Assembly: GCA_029255685.2 (NCBI GenBank)
Contig: CM055318.2
Coordinates: 18,109,001-18,173,000, forward strand
Source: Silene conica
Lineage: Eukaryota > Streptophyta > Magnoliopsida > Caryophyllales > Caryophyllaceae
DNA length: 64,000 bases
Direction of reading: 5' to 3'
In this document: positions 12,117 to 25,900 of the stretch, piece after piece
Layout of the letters: each line of letters begins with the position of its first letter
How positions within the stretch are numbered: the stretch's first letter is position 1
The notes under the pieces: generated by a model
Told to the model about the DNA's origin: nothing
Databases searched by the model: none
The model's input: only the letters and a program-made list of their open reading frames with translations
Position numbers and translations under genes: made by a program

Positions 12117-13765
12117 TGACCATGTTTGGTAAACAGCAGATTAATATTGGCAGAAGCAGATTTCAAAAGCAGAATTGACTAGCATAATGATTTAGCGGAT
12201 TTGACTAGCAGATTTATTTAGCAGAATTATATTAGAGGTGTTTGGTAATTGGCAGTTTAGATTAGCAGATTGTCTAGAATCTTTGTAAAATGACATATAA
12301 GAACATGAAGAAATTATTTATTAAATATATAAAAGGAATGTTAATATTTTATTAAGAGGTAAATAAGACAAATTTTTTCTTTCTAATATGCTAACTAGGT
12401 TTGTGACCCGTCAAATTCACGGGTTTATCTGTTTTAATTTTATTATTTTATCTATTCTTAACATTTGTCCCAACAATTAGCTGATCGTTTTAAAAAGATA
12501 TAGTCATGAAATACATAAAAGTTAGTTAGTTATTATTTTTTAAAAACTTTGAATTATTTTAAAAACTACTCGTATATGTTATATTTTAGTTGTTATTTTG
12601 ATTAATATACTAATAACATGTGGCTTATAAAAAAATATCTTTAGTGAGTCAAGTAATTCATGACACCCATTTGAAAACCATTCAACCAATTTATGAGTAA
12701 CTCAACCAATTGATCAACATCCAAGCAACATGCCATAAACAAATATGCATTGTAAATTGTAAAAAGATAAACTTTGTTTAGATGATGTGTACGTTACAAA
12801 AAATTGCTTAAACTATATATACTGTAACGGACCGTCACATCCAATCTTGTCATTGTTTTGGTTTTCTCTTATAAGTTATTTTTATTGAAACACATGCGAG
12901 ATTAAAATTGTTTTAACTTGTAATGAACGGAAACTTATCAACAATGAAACACAAATAATAAATAAATCGAAATTAAATTAACATTATTGATTCTATACTT
13001 ATACATAGTTCGCCTTCAAAACGCCCAACAATGTGGGTCTATTAACATGAATAAACTTAATTATTAATAAGTATTTAAATTTTATTTTATTTGAAAATTT
13101 AGTGTAGTTGTCATGTGCCAAAAAATTAATGTTTGAGGTTGCCTTTTAATTAGATTGTCATTTTTATAAATAAATTGTGTACTAAATCTTCTATGGAAAA
13201 ACTTGTACTTCCATTTGTTATATAGAAAATAAAGTTAGTAAGCAAAGACGAAAGGCCAAATTAATACATAACGTTGGATAATATCTCTTTCTCTTTCTTT
13301 CTTTTTTTGGGAACAATAAATCCCAATATAATAAGAAGATTAAAATCTATAGAATTTTAGAGCTTTTTATCTTCCTAATATTTTAGTTTTCATAAATCAT
13401 TTATTTTGTAAGTAGCATATAGTTGTGAAGTTTAATAAATGTTAGTCTTAATATATCATTTATATAAATTTGTCAAAAATCTAAATTTTAAATTTTTGCA
13501 AAAATGATAAGTTGAGTTAAATAGTACCAGTAGTTTACTACAATCTCATTGCAATCTGATTATATTTTATAAGACATATACATTATTGAATAATATTATA
13601 TGTACGCATAAATACTACGGAGTACTATATAATAATGTATATTCAGTCATTATCAATGTCAATAAGATTAATTTTGTCTAACTTGTTAATAAGATTCAGA
13701 TACTCACAACTCCAATTTCATTATGTGTCATAAGACATATACATTGAATAAAATGATGAATAAAA

Positions 13766-14314
13766 TAGAGTTGTTCATGGGCGGTACCGTCCGAAAACCC
13801 GGTCCATCCGGCCCAAATTTTTACCAGGTTTGGACATCATTTTTCTGAAAAAATGGGTCATGGGCTAACCCGGCCTAACCCATTTTATTAAATGGGCCGG
13901 GCACGGACAAGAGAAATGTAAGATGGGCTGGCCTATCCGGCCCGCTAAAGTAAAATGAGCAATTAATATATAATTAATTTTTGTTTATTTTTTACTCTTT
14001 TTGGATTTTGGAACTTATATTCAGATGACCAAGTTAGTCGTCCTTCTATTTTGTGTATTGATGTTAAGAACTAAAAATTTAATTCAATATCGGCTTTGCA
14101 AGTTTATCGTGTTGTTAATTACTTAATTAATTAATTCTCAAAAGTTGATAGAAAAATGTGAGCACGTCAGCCCACGGGTTACCCGAATTTAGCAGTTGGG
14201 CGGGTAAGGGCAAGGAGAAGTGGCCCGCTATTTTGGCCCAACCCGCCCGCCATAGTCTTATAGGGCATACTTTTCCCTTTCAGCCCGGCCTAAACCCGCG
14301 TTTGGACAACTCTA
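13766..14314. mobile_element. Non-autonomous hAT element
   Basis: Termini TAGAGTTGTTCA and TGGACAACTCTA form inverted repeats, and the exact 8-bp duplication GAATAAAA flanks them (13758-13765 and 14315-14322). An 8-bp duplication is diagnostic of hAT transposons. The second Helitron copy near 56450 has the equivalent site without the insertion. The interior is GC-richer (GGCCCGG-like runs) and lacks a transposase. Confidence 0.9.
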
Positions 14315-14373
14315 GAATAAAACAACAACGCATACCAAAATTAAATAAAGCATACATTTGAAAGTTTATAAAA

Positions 14374-14576
14374 TACTACTCTTTCCGATTTCTTGTGTTG
14401 TTCCCTTTTGATAATAACACAAGAAATAAGGAAATCAATTTGGACCACACAATACACATGACCCCACATGAAATTGATTTTGGACCACACAAAGTTGTCC
14501 AAAAGAGGAAAGAGGGAACATCAATGTTATTAGACCAAAACGGAAAGGGGAACATCATAGGAAATCGGAGGTAGTA
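14374..14576. mobile_element. Stowaway-like MITE
   Basis: TACTACTCTTTCCGATTTC on the left mirrors GAAATCGGAGGTAGTA on the right, with TA at both ends. About 200 bp, no coding. Confidence 0.8.
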
Positions 14577-14578
14577 TA

Positions 14579-15585
14579 TCTTATCTATATAATTACTAAA
14601 TCATTTCAGAAGCCCTCGACGCACCATTTTATGAATTTCCTAGGAAATAACCGCTTGAAAATCTAAATATATACCTGATATCGTAGTTTAAGAAATATTA
14701 CGTAACATTTTTTATACAAATTCGTAAACATGAAATTTTACGAAAAACTCGTGTAAAATTGCGTAATTCATTTGCACAACTATTTTGATTTTATGAAAAT
14801 AAACCGTAAATTTTACGTAATGATTAATAGCGGGATTGAATAAACCGGTGGATAATTAATAATTTGCACAACTGTTTTAACATTAAAACGGTTTATGGTA
14901 TTAAAATTTTAGAATAAACCGCAATTTCATTTATGAATTTCGTGAGAAATAACCGTCTGAAATTCTAAATAAATACATGACAACGTAGTTTAAGAAATAT
15001 TACGTAACATATTTTATATAAATTCATTAATATGAAATTTTAATTTCTGGCAAGTGTATACCCGTTAAATATACCGGTACATTTTTGCAATCGAAAAAAA
15101 GCGACAATACTAAATTTAAAAACAAAATTGAGTAAAGTTAAAAAATTTCAATAAATAATTACAATACACAATATATCGATATATTATATCGATGTTCTTA
15201 AAAGTATACCGGTTAAATATACGCGTGCATTTTTGCAATCGAAAAAAAAGCGACAATACTAAGTTAAAAAACAATAAAGATAACATAATATTAATATAAC
15301 AACCAATAATAGTGTACAAATTTATATATTTTGTGAAATCAAATCATAAACATAACGGTACAAAGTAACCCTTGAAATAACATCTATATCGATTTTAAAA
15401 AAACAATAAAAGAATGGATATATAAATACCATTACTATTATCATGTGCTATTTAACGTATTATCAATGTAATAGAAATTGAATGCACAATATTCACGTAT
15501 TGTTGACACTATTCGTTAATATTTATTATCCACCATATTTTTTCTAAAAATATACCCGTGCAATTTTGCACGGGTTTAACACTAG
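14579..15585 (+). mobile_element. Small non-autonomous Helitron
   Basis: Starts with TCTTATCTATATAATTAC, a typical plant Helitron 5' end. It ends with the hairpin CCCGTGCAA/TTGCACGGG, 7 spacer bases and CTAG (15582-15585). It sits between A (14578) and T (15586), the Helitron insertion site. About 1 kb, no coding. Two internal segments of roughly 330 bp, around 14620 and 14930, are similar to each other. Confidence 0.85.
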
Positions 15586-17217
15586 TTTTTATGAAACTAA
15601 AAACAATTAGTCATTCACATTCATGTTATCCATCTTGTAATTATAATTAGTTTATAATATAGTATTAAGTGGAATGGATGGACTATTTGTTTAAGCAATT
15701 CTAATATTTTCTTTCATATAGTCCTCTTTCTCCAATGAATAATTCCTACAAAAAAAATTCACTGAATGATTAATAACAAACAAAATGGTGGAATTTGATT
15801 TATATAATCTAAACCTTATCGTTACTAGTTTAAGCTTTCTTTTATATAATAAAAGAAATAAGACATTGAATCATAAGAGGTAAGTAATTTACCTTTGAAT
15901 ATCACAACCCACAAATTTTGATAGTCCTAGATGAAAACAAAACAACATATATATGAAGTTAGATGAGTCCTCCATAGTTATAATAAATAAATAAAACCTT
16001 AATATACTTAGCTTACCTTAATGTTGAGACAATGACAAGAAACATTATTAACACATACAATTTTCTTGGTGATGGAGGCATAAAAAAAAAATTGGCTTGA
16101 ATTTTAGCTCACAAATGTTATCTTCCATCAAATATTTATAACCGATTGATGATGCAATTTACGACTATTGGACGTTCTTTTTTTATCATTATTAGCAAAT
16201 TTAATATATAAATAAATATGTAGCACGATTTTATACCTTTTGAGCATTCTTTTCATTATTAGCAAATTTAATATTGACATAAGAATAGAGTAAAGACAAA
16301 TGAAATGTAAAAGGTTTGCTTTAAATTTTAATTAATTTGGTTGGCGTTAAGTACTATGAATACTTTCAATCAATTTATTATCATGATTAATTAAGAAAAT
16401 GAATTAAATATGAAGAAATGTTAATAAAAGTGGTGGTTGTTAGATAATATGAAAAGTTTTAATTAATTATCAACATGTTTTATTAAACAACTTTAATTAA
16501 AACTTTAATTTTAATTATCAATTATGAAATTTTTATTACAAAATTTCCAATTAAAATGTCAATATTAATTATAAATTATGAAAAATTAAAGGGTTACATA
16601 AATTTGGGAAAATAATATTTAATATACAAAACTAATTTAAGAATAACGATAATATTAAAAGGTCAACATTTAAAATTAGAGTTGTGTAAATTTTTATTTG
16701 TCGTTTAACGTTTTCTAATTTTAAAAATTAAAAGGTCAATGTTTAATGTAGTACGTTATTATTTCTCCTTAATATTTAAAAATTATATACTACAGTATTA
16801 TTTTATAAGTTGTATATATTTATTTGTTACTTAAAATATTCTAAAAATAAACGTTGAAATTTTAAATTTAGTATGAACTTTGATTTTAATTTTTAATTGT
16901 TGTCTAAGTTATCTAGAAATTTAAGAGGTTAAAATTTAATGTTTTTTTTAGTTTTTAAATAAGAAATAATGATGTGATTTGTTAGTATTCTAGTGGTGAA
17001 ATAAGATACTTCTGGTTAGCCTTTTATTTTATTTATATATTTATTGGTAAATGAATTAAACAAATGTCATATAATAAATTGTTAATCTATGTCACATTAA
17101 TATGCCATGTCACATTAAAACTTGTCATGTCAGATTTAAATTTGTCATGTCACGTTATTTAAATCTCTCAAATATGCTGAAATTTAGCCAATATGATGTT
17201 TACCAAACAGAGCCTAT

Positions 17218-17984
17218 GGCCTTGTTTTGCAAACGACATAGGCCCTGTTTGGTAAACAGCGGATTAATATTGGCAGAAGCAGATTTAAAAAACAGATCTG
17301 ACTAGCAGAATGATTTAGCGGATTTGACTAACAGATTTATTTAGCAGAATTATTTTAGAGGTGTTTGGTAATTGGCAGTTTAGATTAGCAGATTGTCTAG
17401 AATCTTTGTAAAATGAAATATAAGGACATGGAAAAATTATTTATTAAATATATAAAAGGAATGTTAGTATTTTATTAAGAGGGTAAATAAGACAATTTTT
17501 TTTATTTCTAATATGCTAATCTAATATGCATATTGAACCCCAATATACTATTTCAATATGTCATTAACCAAACACTCTAAATAGCATATTGGGAAGTCAA
17601 ACGTGCTAAATCTCTCAAATATGCTGAAATTTGGCCAATATGTTGTTTACCAAACAGAGCCATAAGCAGATTCATAATAGCAGATAACGTTAGCATAATA
17701 CGGTTAGTAGATTTTAATAGCATGTTTGACTATTAGATTAAATTAACAGATTAAAAAAGGGTGCCTGGTAAATAACAGATTACAGTATAATTAGGACGAT
17801 TTCATGTATAAATTGAATATGTTGCTGCTATTAGCAGCATATTCAAAAATAGTAGATTCCGACAAATATGCTATCAGAATATGCTGTTTACAAAACACAT
17901 GAAAATAGTAGATTGATTGGTCAACCTACTAATTATGTCGGAATCTACTAATTTATTTCAATATACTGTTCACCAAACAGCGCC
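17218..17984. mobile_element. TIR MITE interrupted by a related MITE
   Basis: Left end GGCCTTGTTTTGCAAAC and right end CACCAAACAGCGCC form degenerate inverted repeats. The interior is broken at 17241-17661 by the next element. The family is related but diverged. Confidence 0.7.
17241..17661. mobile_element. Intact TIR MITE (421 bp)
   Basis: Ends GGCCCTGTTTGGTAAACAGC and TTGTTTACCAAACAGAGCC are near-perfect inverted repeats. ATA stands on each side. It is the uninterrupted sister of 12118-17214 and gives the empty site of Helitron copy I. Confidence 0.88.
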
Positions 17985-18059
17985 ATATCTTTAAGAATTT
18001 TGAAATAAGGTAACCAAAATTACCACAGGATACACGAGTAGATGTAGGTACAGGTTATG

Positions 18060-18428
18060 GTTGATGCCAGCTGGAAAGAAAATCTGGATGCGACTATTGG
18101 TTCTGTGGTTTATGATAATAATGATTTAGAACTTGGAAAATTTAATAAGTTTTTTGAGGAGGAATCGACAGCTTAAGCAGAAGCCTTTGGAGTCCCTTTG
18201 GTTCTTAAGTGGGAGCGGAATGGTGATTTGCTTCATCTTCATATCGCTTCGGACTGCTTGAAGATGCTTCTTCAGATGACGGGGACGGAAGCAGTACACC
18301 TACTCAAGAGTATTTTGAATGACTGCAATGCTTTATTTAGTTTCTTTCATTGTCTTGGTTTCTCCTTTATTCCTGGAAAGTTTAAAAAAGTTGCGCACGA
18401 GCTAGCGACTTGTGCTAATCACCTATAA
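18060..18428 (+). pseudogene. RNase H-like (RVT_3-type) domain, broken
   Basis: The frame opens with VDASWKENLDATIGSVVYDN, the first strand and catalytic Asp of plant RNase H-like domains. After one in-frame stop near 18174 it continues as AEAFGVPLVLKW, then the SDC motif, and ends in AHELATCANHL, the conserved last helix. The domain occurs at the 3' end of LINE pol proteins and in stand-alone plant genes of unknown role. The internal stop and the lack of flanking exons point to a dead fragment. Confidence 0.75.
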
Positions 18429-18429
18429 T

Positions 18430-21400
18430 ACGTTTCCTTTACAGCTGTCAAGAAAAATCAAGCAATAGATATACCTAGATCAAGCAAACAAGACAATTAG
18501 GACGAGTACATTCAGGTTCGGGTTTGCAAGAATGTGTGCGGGTCAAGTCAGAACAAATCATCTTCAAGTGGTTGGTTTCAAGCTATTTATGAATAACTGT
18601 GAGTTTGCGGCTGGAAACATTCAGGCTGGTTGAATAGTATCGAGTGAATTCGGGTTTCGGATCAAATTCAGGTCCTTAATTCGGATACGGGTCAAGTTAT
18701 TCAGATCGGGTATCTGATCCTGTTGCACCCAGACAGAACAAAAACACGTTATCTCGCTTAATCAATATATATACTTAAAAGAGGAACTTTTCGAGCGATT
18801 TCATTGGTTCAAGTTTTTTGAATTATTTAAGTAATTATAATTATATGATAAAAAAAAATTATAAATCAAATATTAAAATAAAAATATAGCATATTAAAAT
18901 ATAAAATATTATTTAAATTAAAAAATACTTCTTATAGAAGTCTTAGATAATTATATCTCTACTTGATTTCTATAATTATATATGTAAAATTACAAGAGTC
19001 CTATCATAATTATAGTTATAGTTATACCTTATACTTTTATGTTTATATTATATATATCCATATATTTTCATTCTAAAAATTAGTAATTATCTCTTCACGT
19101 CAAATTATTTTTATGTTTTGATTTTTGTTTTAAATTATTGTATAACCACATCTCTGTTGTTTCTTTGTCTTGATGTTTACATTTGGTTTAGATTGTTGCA
19201 TAGCATTGCATTAGTCTACTCATCGGTGTTTTTCTTTGAATTAGATTATTGTCTAATGAATTTCTAACAAGTCTTATTTATTTAGTATATGTGTAGGCAA
19301 ATATTCTCATTGAAGACGGACACTATTCGTCATAAGTTATTATGCGGTAATTGGTAAATCAAGTGAGAATTAAATGGAGCACTCCATGCGAGCCACAAAT
19401 CAAGTGGGAATTAAACGGAACATCCAACTTGCCTTTCTACTCGTGATATTGTGAGAGAAACCCTTTTTGTTTTCAGCTTATGACGGATAGTGCACGTTTT
19501 CAATGAGACTACCCGATGTATAGGTGAGCACATATTATGATTTGGAATTTGATGAAGATGTAACAATCAGTATTACTCGGATAAGAGTCACTTGAATTTG
19601 ATGAAGATGTAACAATTAATTATTTAAAGAAAAAATAAGATTATTTAGAAAAATAAGAAAAGAAATTAGAAGAAGAAGAGGAAATTAGAAGCCACTAATG
19701 GCAGGGAAGTAGAAGAAAAGAGAAAAAAAAGAAAATAATACATAAGAGCATTTTCGTCAAAAAACTACTGGAAAGTCAATTTAGGTGCAATTTATAACCT
19801 GAGAACATTTTAAGGGAGTAATTTAATAAAAAAAATTAAAAGGGAGTTTTTTTAGAAAAGTGGTATATAGGAGGGAGTAATTATTAATTTCCCCTTTTAT
19901 TTATATACTTAATTTATAACCAAAGTAATAGCAAATGTAATCACTCTAAAAACAATTATTATCCAACTGATATTTTAATACTATTTAATTATCTTTTTGC
20001 TTATAGCAGAGATGAGGCTCGAATGAACACAATAAATAAGTAAAAATTGTCAGTAGAGGAAATTGAACCCTTGCCTACATGAAATTTGTAATAACCAACT
20101 CTGCTACTTCTTTAAAAATGTCTTCCTACTCATACATATTATACCTTATTTTTTAGGCACGGGTCATGTCCCTGAGGGCTCAAGCGTAGCTTTTCCTCTG
20201 TTTTTGATGATCACAAGCATAACCTACCTTCTCCCAGCCCACTTTACCCTTCGACTTGCCCATTTGTCTCCATCGCGAATGGGAATTTGTGTTAGGTACC
20301 AATAAAGAAGGATTAGGAATGTGCTATAATTGAATGAAAAATTATGTCTAACTATTACTTCATAATTCATATATAGTACCTACCCCTCAGTCTCAATCTT
20401 ACTTTGGTTTTTTTAAATTTTCCGACAAATATTTTAATCAAATGGAAACAAATGACTAGAACATATATGGAGTATTATTTGGTTAGCGAATTAGAATTGA
20501 AATGGTTGAGAAATTTAATCGATTTGGAGATAAAGTCTCATCGAGCCATTTTATGGGCATGATTTGAAATTTGTTGTGGTTATTTATAACTTGACATTCA
20601 ACGGAGGTTTATAAGACAGAATACTGCTCGTGCATCGCACATGCATTAAATAAACTTGGAATTGGAGTTTGACTAGCGTGTTCGTTTAGGACTCAATAGC
20701 CGGGTTTGTTCATTAACATTTAGATTAAGTTTTGTCAGATAAGCTCGGGTATGCGGTATATAATAGAATATTATACTAACGTGTTGTGCTGAACAATTTA
20801 ATATCCAATTTGAATAGTTTCAAAATGAGGTGACTTAATTTCATGTTCTGGGAATAATTCTCTATGATTTATATATGCTCATTATGTTGGTATATAGTTG
20901 GTTATAACCGAACCTACAAGTAAAATTTTGGGCACTGGATTTTCTGTACTTGTGTTAAGCCGTTAAGGTCTCATATTTAGAAATTTTCAAATACCAAAAT
21001 CGGTAATCTTAACCATTTCTGAAAAATTTCGGGTAGCAACCAATGCAATTAGCTAGACTCTCCCTTTTAATAATCCTGATTAGAAAATTATGATAAATGG
21101 TCACTTAAAATAAGGTACTTTTCTAAACAATGCTTTAAAAAAATTGAGTAATGAATATAAAAGAAATTAATTTTGCAGCAATATCACTTTAAAGAAAGTG
21201 TTGATTACTATCTTAATAAAGATAATATTATTCAGCTATGTTTATAAAAAAACATATAATTAAATTTGCACTAGAACATCAAAATATTATACAAATATAA
21301 TTGTGATACTATATGTTTTGCACTTGAGGGCATCTGAATATCAAGATACAATTATTGCACAAGAATTTGACACATTAAAAATTAAATATTACGCAATGTG

Positions 21401-22519
21401 AAAGCTGAGTTATTTTGGTAAAATAAGATTTTGAGTGGACCTTTGTATTATTTCATTGTTTTTATATTTAAAGTATCTAATCTAAAGACAAAATACAACT
21501 GATAAAACAATAGAATTTCAATATAAAGAAAGATAATAGTATGTTTTAATTCGAGATCTTTTATTGAAATTTGGATTTTCTAACAATATACCACCTTAAA
21601 TCAAATAAATACGGCTTGGTAAAAAATATGGCGCTTCTATTTCAATTTTCAAGAGTAATTACCATGCTTAAAATTTCATGATTTTTCTTAGTTTTTGTAC
21701 AATATCCCAAAATAAGTTATATAAATAATGAAACTACGGGTAACATATGTAATTAGTCGAGCGAAAAATAGGTCTCTTCTTAATGGGAAATTGATGATAA
21801 ATTCTTTAAAGCCACTGTTGCGATCTGACTCGGGCAACACCGACGCTTGATACTTAAAAAATGAATTTTTGGAGTGATTTCATTGCCTAATGCTTCCGCT
21901 TAATACATAATGCAATTTATTTTAAGTAGATAAAACATCTGATATAAAATAAAATACTATTATTTTTTAAGGATCATATTAGATATAATATACAATTATT
22001 TTTTGGAGTTTTCGAGTTTTCTATACAATTACCCGTTTACCTCCCGTTGATCTCAGATAATTGCTACACCGCTAATTGCATTAGTGAAATTATACTCTCT
22101 TTTAAACTTGAATCCCAGTTATAATTAAGATTATTAATTTGTCAAATGCTTTGTATACGACTTTTCAAGTACTTGGGTTATGTTTGAAGAACTTAACTGC
22201 ATACACAATATAAGATATTATAGAAGAAAACAATACTCGACTTCGAAATCTAAACAAAATTGATAATTTAATAATATGACATCGAGCAAAAACGATTAAC
22301 TGGAAATATAATAGTAGTACTTGGCTACACTACTCGGAATAATTTGCATCATGGAGCACCGATTTCGGGTGAAATTTGGAAAATATCGAATTTTCAATAG
22401 TTATAAACTGCATAAAAGTCATGATAAATCATACGTACTCTTCTATTATAGTATTCATTATAAAAATGTCTTCAAAGCAACAATTTCAAGATAAATATTC
22501 AGAAATTATTATTGATATT
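18430..22519. other. AT-rich repeat-derived intergenic DNA
   Basis: No gene seen. It holds one MITE (19304-19509) and, in its right half, a Helitron body ending at 22549. The small open frame at 20063-20305 shows no recognisable domain. Confidence 0.5.
19304..19509. mobile_element. MITE with CTCATTGAAGACGG ends
   Basis: TCTCATTGAAGACGGACACT on the left is mirrored on the right (CACGTTTTCAATGAGA). The interior carries ATGACGGATAGTGC-type sequence. It belongs to the family at 29349-29547. I found no clear target duplication here. Confidence 0.7.
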
Positions 22520-22549
22520 ACCCGGCCAACGGCCGGGCATGAAATCTAG
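22520..22549 (+). mobile_element. Helitron 3' terminus
   Basis: Hairpin CCCGGCC-AAC-GGCCGGG, then CATGAAAT and CTAG followed by T: the Helitron 3' end. The body lies to the left, probably from about 20600; I could not fix the 5' end. Confidence 0.75.
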
Positions 22550-22796
22550 TATTTACCTTAAATTTAAAATTCTTTGTACAGAAACCCCATTAAAATCTGA
22601 TTTTGCTAATTTTTACATTTTCAAAACTTATTAAAAATTACTGAAAGTCAACACAGGTTTTATCTTATAAAAAATGACCTTAATATTTGGAAAAGTCCCC
22701 AAACAGAAGTACACAACTCAAAATAACTTGCTTACTTGCTCCATTTCTCATTTTTGTTACTTCTTTTAACTCCCCTACCGTCCACCACACCGCCCG

Positions 22797-22804
22797 TATA
22801 AATA
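22797..22804 (+). promoter_or_regulatory. TATA box of RAD23
   Basis: TATAAATA lies 157 bp before the start codon. The leader that follows is rich in CT repeats (22880-22893), common in plant housekeeping promoters. Confidence 0.7.
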
Positions 22805-22960
22805 ACAAAGACAAAAACAAGAGAGAGAAGGCCACTGCTACAAAGTAATCTTTTCAACTCTCTTTCCACTCGCCTTCTCTCTCTCTCTATCTACCCGCTC
22901 ACGCGCCGCCGTATATCGCTCACGCGCCTGCGAACTTTCAATAGAGTTTCGGAGAAAACG

Positions 22961-25900
22961 ATGAAAATCTTCATCAAGACACTCAAGGGAACTAGCTTCG
23001 ACATCGAAGTTACTCCGCGCGACGCTGTATATCTCTCTTTTTCTTTCTAGTTTTCGAAATTTTAACTTCAATTTTTGTTTTAATTTGGGTGATTTCAGAT
23101 TTGATTTTGTATCCGTTGATTGATACTGTTGAATAGATTAGTGTTAGTCTTACATTTTAGGTTTGTATTAGATTTAATTGTGTTCATTTGCGATTAATTG
23201 CGTCTGAAGTTGGTGTTCTAACTTGAGAATTTATAAGGTTTACTTGATTAGAAGAATGAGGTGGATTTTTAATTGCATTCGGTTAATTGATATCGTTAGA
23301 ATGCATCGGTATTAATCTGACATTTCAGGATTAGATTTTGGATTTAATTGTGTTTTTTTGATTAATTGCTTGTGATTTTGGTGTTTTTACTAGATAATAT
23401 ATGTTGTCAGAATTTTCTTTGGTTTTGGAATTGGTGTTTGTATGATTTCGGATTTGGTTATGTATTCGTTGATTGATTCTAATGATCAGCATTAATCTGA
23501 CGTTTCAGGATTATGTTAGATTCAGTCTTGTTTAATGCCTAATAGCTTTTTAATTTTAGTGTTTAACTCGATGACTCTGTTAGGTTTTTATTAGGTTTGA
23601 AAATCAGTGTCAGTTGATTGGAACATGCGGTTATTTGTTACTGTTGAATACATCAGTATTAATCTTTGCCATTTTAGGATTGTATCAGTTTTAGTTAAGT
23701 TTTATGATTAAGTGTTTCTGAGTTTAGTGTTGTAACTCGATAATCTATGCCCTGAGGGTGTAAAGGGGGAAGGATGTATGCACGAGAGGCTGTCTAGTGG
23801 CGGTTAAGGTGATGAACTTTTAACAGTGGGAGGCTGTTATACAGTTGGGGGACATAGGGTAGAATTAGCTTGTGAGTGCATTTGCGGTAAGTAGTCTGTG
23901 CTTTTTAGTAAAGCAAATAGAGTAATCGATTTACCCTCCATGAACTCTGGAGGGGATAGTTTGGATTTCTTATATTGTGATCAGATTTGTTTACGAAGGC
24001 TGATGGTTCAAGACTGATAGTCCAAAAATTTCCCCTTCCTATTCCTTTTCTCTCGGCCATTGTGAGTGGTTAGTCCTTAGCTTCAGATTGGTGTAGTTTG
24101 GGTATTTTTACCTCCAAATTAATCCACAATTCGTATCGGTTGAAATGCATTCCTGGTATAATTTTTTATTTGCAATCCTAATATTCAGTTGATAATTTGG
24201 TAGGTACGCAATGCTCATGTTTCTGAACTTACTTTAGTATGCATTTGTGCACCTTGTACTCTTGTAGATAAGGCGCAACTAGTGAGGCCTACTAATGTAT
24301 CACTATTATGTTAGAAATACAAATTTATTTAAAAAACAACACACCTCCTGTATAAGAGGCGCACACCTTTACCCCAAGCATTGTGTCTCGTTGCCTTCTT
24401 GATGCTCATCCCTTTAAATTATGTTTGTGATAAAGGAGCACTTGCAGACGGGAGTTGACTTGGGCGAACAATGAATCAGTTTCTCAAATCAAAATAATAA
24501 ATTGGTAAATAATTCATTCAGAAACAAACGTCCTATGAGAAGTTTCCAAATTCTTGAACTGAATGTCAAGTGATTCTCATTGTCAACCATCTTCAAATTT
24601 ATGACCTTTATTTATATAAGCTTGTGTTTGAAGAATTGGAAATAGCTATGGTGAAGTTCCATGATATTATCTTTGACTCTTTGTAAGTAGCGACTTGGAA
24701 GCTCAAGTTAATAGCGAATATAGGGTGAACTGCACGGAATAGAACAGAGTTTCACGTGAATAGAACAGCTGCACAGAGCCTAATTGAGTAATTGCTATGC
24801 ATAAGCTGTTAGAATTTAGATGGATGGAACCAAGGTTTTGCCTACCCTTCACTACTTTCAGGGACACAAATGGTGGATATATTGTATCAGAACAGAGAAG
24901 GGATATCCTCACGTTTACAGATTCTGTATTTGTGTTGTGATTTCTCATGTTGTTGTGGTAAATGACATGGATGCTTTGTCTTGTTGTACTATATTATTTG
25001 TTATGCATATATTCCTCCAGTAGAAACTTATGACAAATATGTTTACGTCACAACTTTTGCTTCTTCTCATGTACTTTTTCAGTTTTTCCTTGATGGTATG
25101 TTTGGTAATCTCGAATTGGAATTGAATTTCGTAATTGATGCATTTCAAGTGTCTGGGAACCCCTAGAATTTGGAATTGAAATTATTCTCAATTCCTTTTC
25201 AACTTCAACTTTAGGCCTCGTTTGGGTACCTCATACAAAACCTAGGAAAATAGAAATCCTATGAATTGCAAAATTGAAGGTTGTTTCCCCTCATAATGGA
25301 GGAGTTTGATTACCTAGCCCCCTAGGTACTTCTAAACTTTGTGTTAATTGAACACCAAACGGATTCGCTAAATTGCCATGAATGTCATACTGAAACTTAA
25401 TTCCCATGAATTCGATATTCCTATGGAGTTGTATTCCAGTGAGCAACCAAACGAGACCTTAGTTAAAATTGGAGGCTCTTAAATTCCTACCATATAGTAG
25501 CCATTTCAATTCCATCACTATTTATGTTTTTTATTACACAAATTTCATTGTCATATTTTCATTTATGATATTTTTATGGATCGCAAATATTTTCCGTGTC
25601 TTTATTTTTTTCAAACAAAAAACGTTCGATGACCTAGACCCGCCCGCCCAACTCCAATTCCAATTCCATTTCCATGAGTTTCCCAAACGAATTTTGGAAT
25701 TGGATTTAGAATTGAATTTCAAACATTTTGATTTCTACAATTGAAATCTTGAAAATGAAATCAATTCCGCGTTTCCAAACACTACCTAAAATATAATGGT
25801 TATTTTCTCTTACCGGCTTGGTTGTTAATTGTTTATTCAGATTGTCGATGTGAAGAAACACATTGAGAATGTACAGGGTGCTGCGGTATATCCAGCTGAA

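Larger units (their letters stand above)
12395..17160 (-). mobile_element. Helitron copy I (non-autonomous), 3' end at 12395
   Basis: Read on the minus strand, the element ends with a hairpin of stem CCCGTGAAT/TTGACGGG, a short spacer and CTAG (12398-12395), the Helitron 3' signature. The base beyond is A, and the uninterrupted MITE copy shows the empty site as A|T, as expected for Helitron insertion. The same 3' end recurs at 48081 and 62115. The 5' end, near 17160, is not exactly defined; it carries several short GTCATGTCACATTAAA-like repeats. No Rep/helicase gene is present. Three other transposons lie inside. Confidence 0.8.
12118..17214. mobile_element. TIR MITE split by a Helitron
   Basis: The left part (12118-12394) and right part (about 17161-17214) together match the uninterrupted MITE at 17241-17661. 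The termini are GACCATGTTTGGTAAACAGC and, on the right, CCAAACAGAGCC. TAT stands on both sides, a probable 3-bp target duplication, suggesting a Tourist/Harbinger-like origin. About 85 bp present in the intact copy are missing here next to the right part. Confidence 0.85.
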
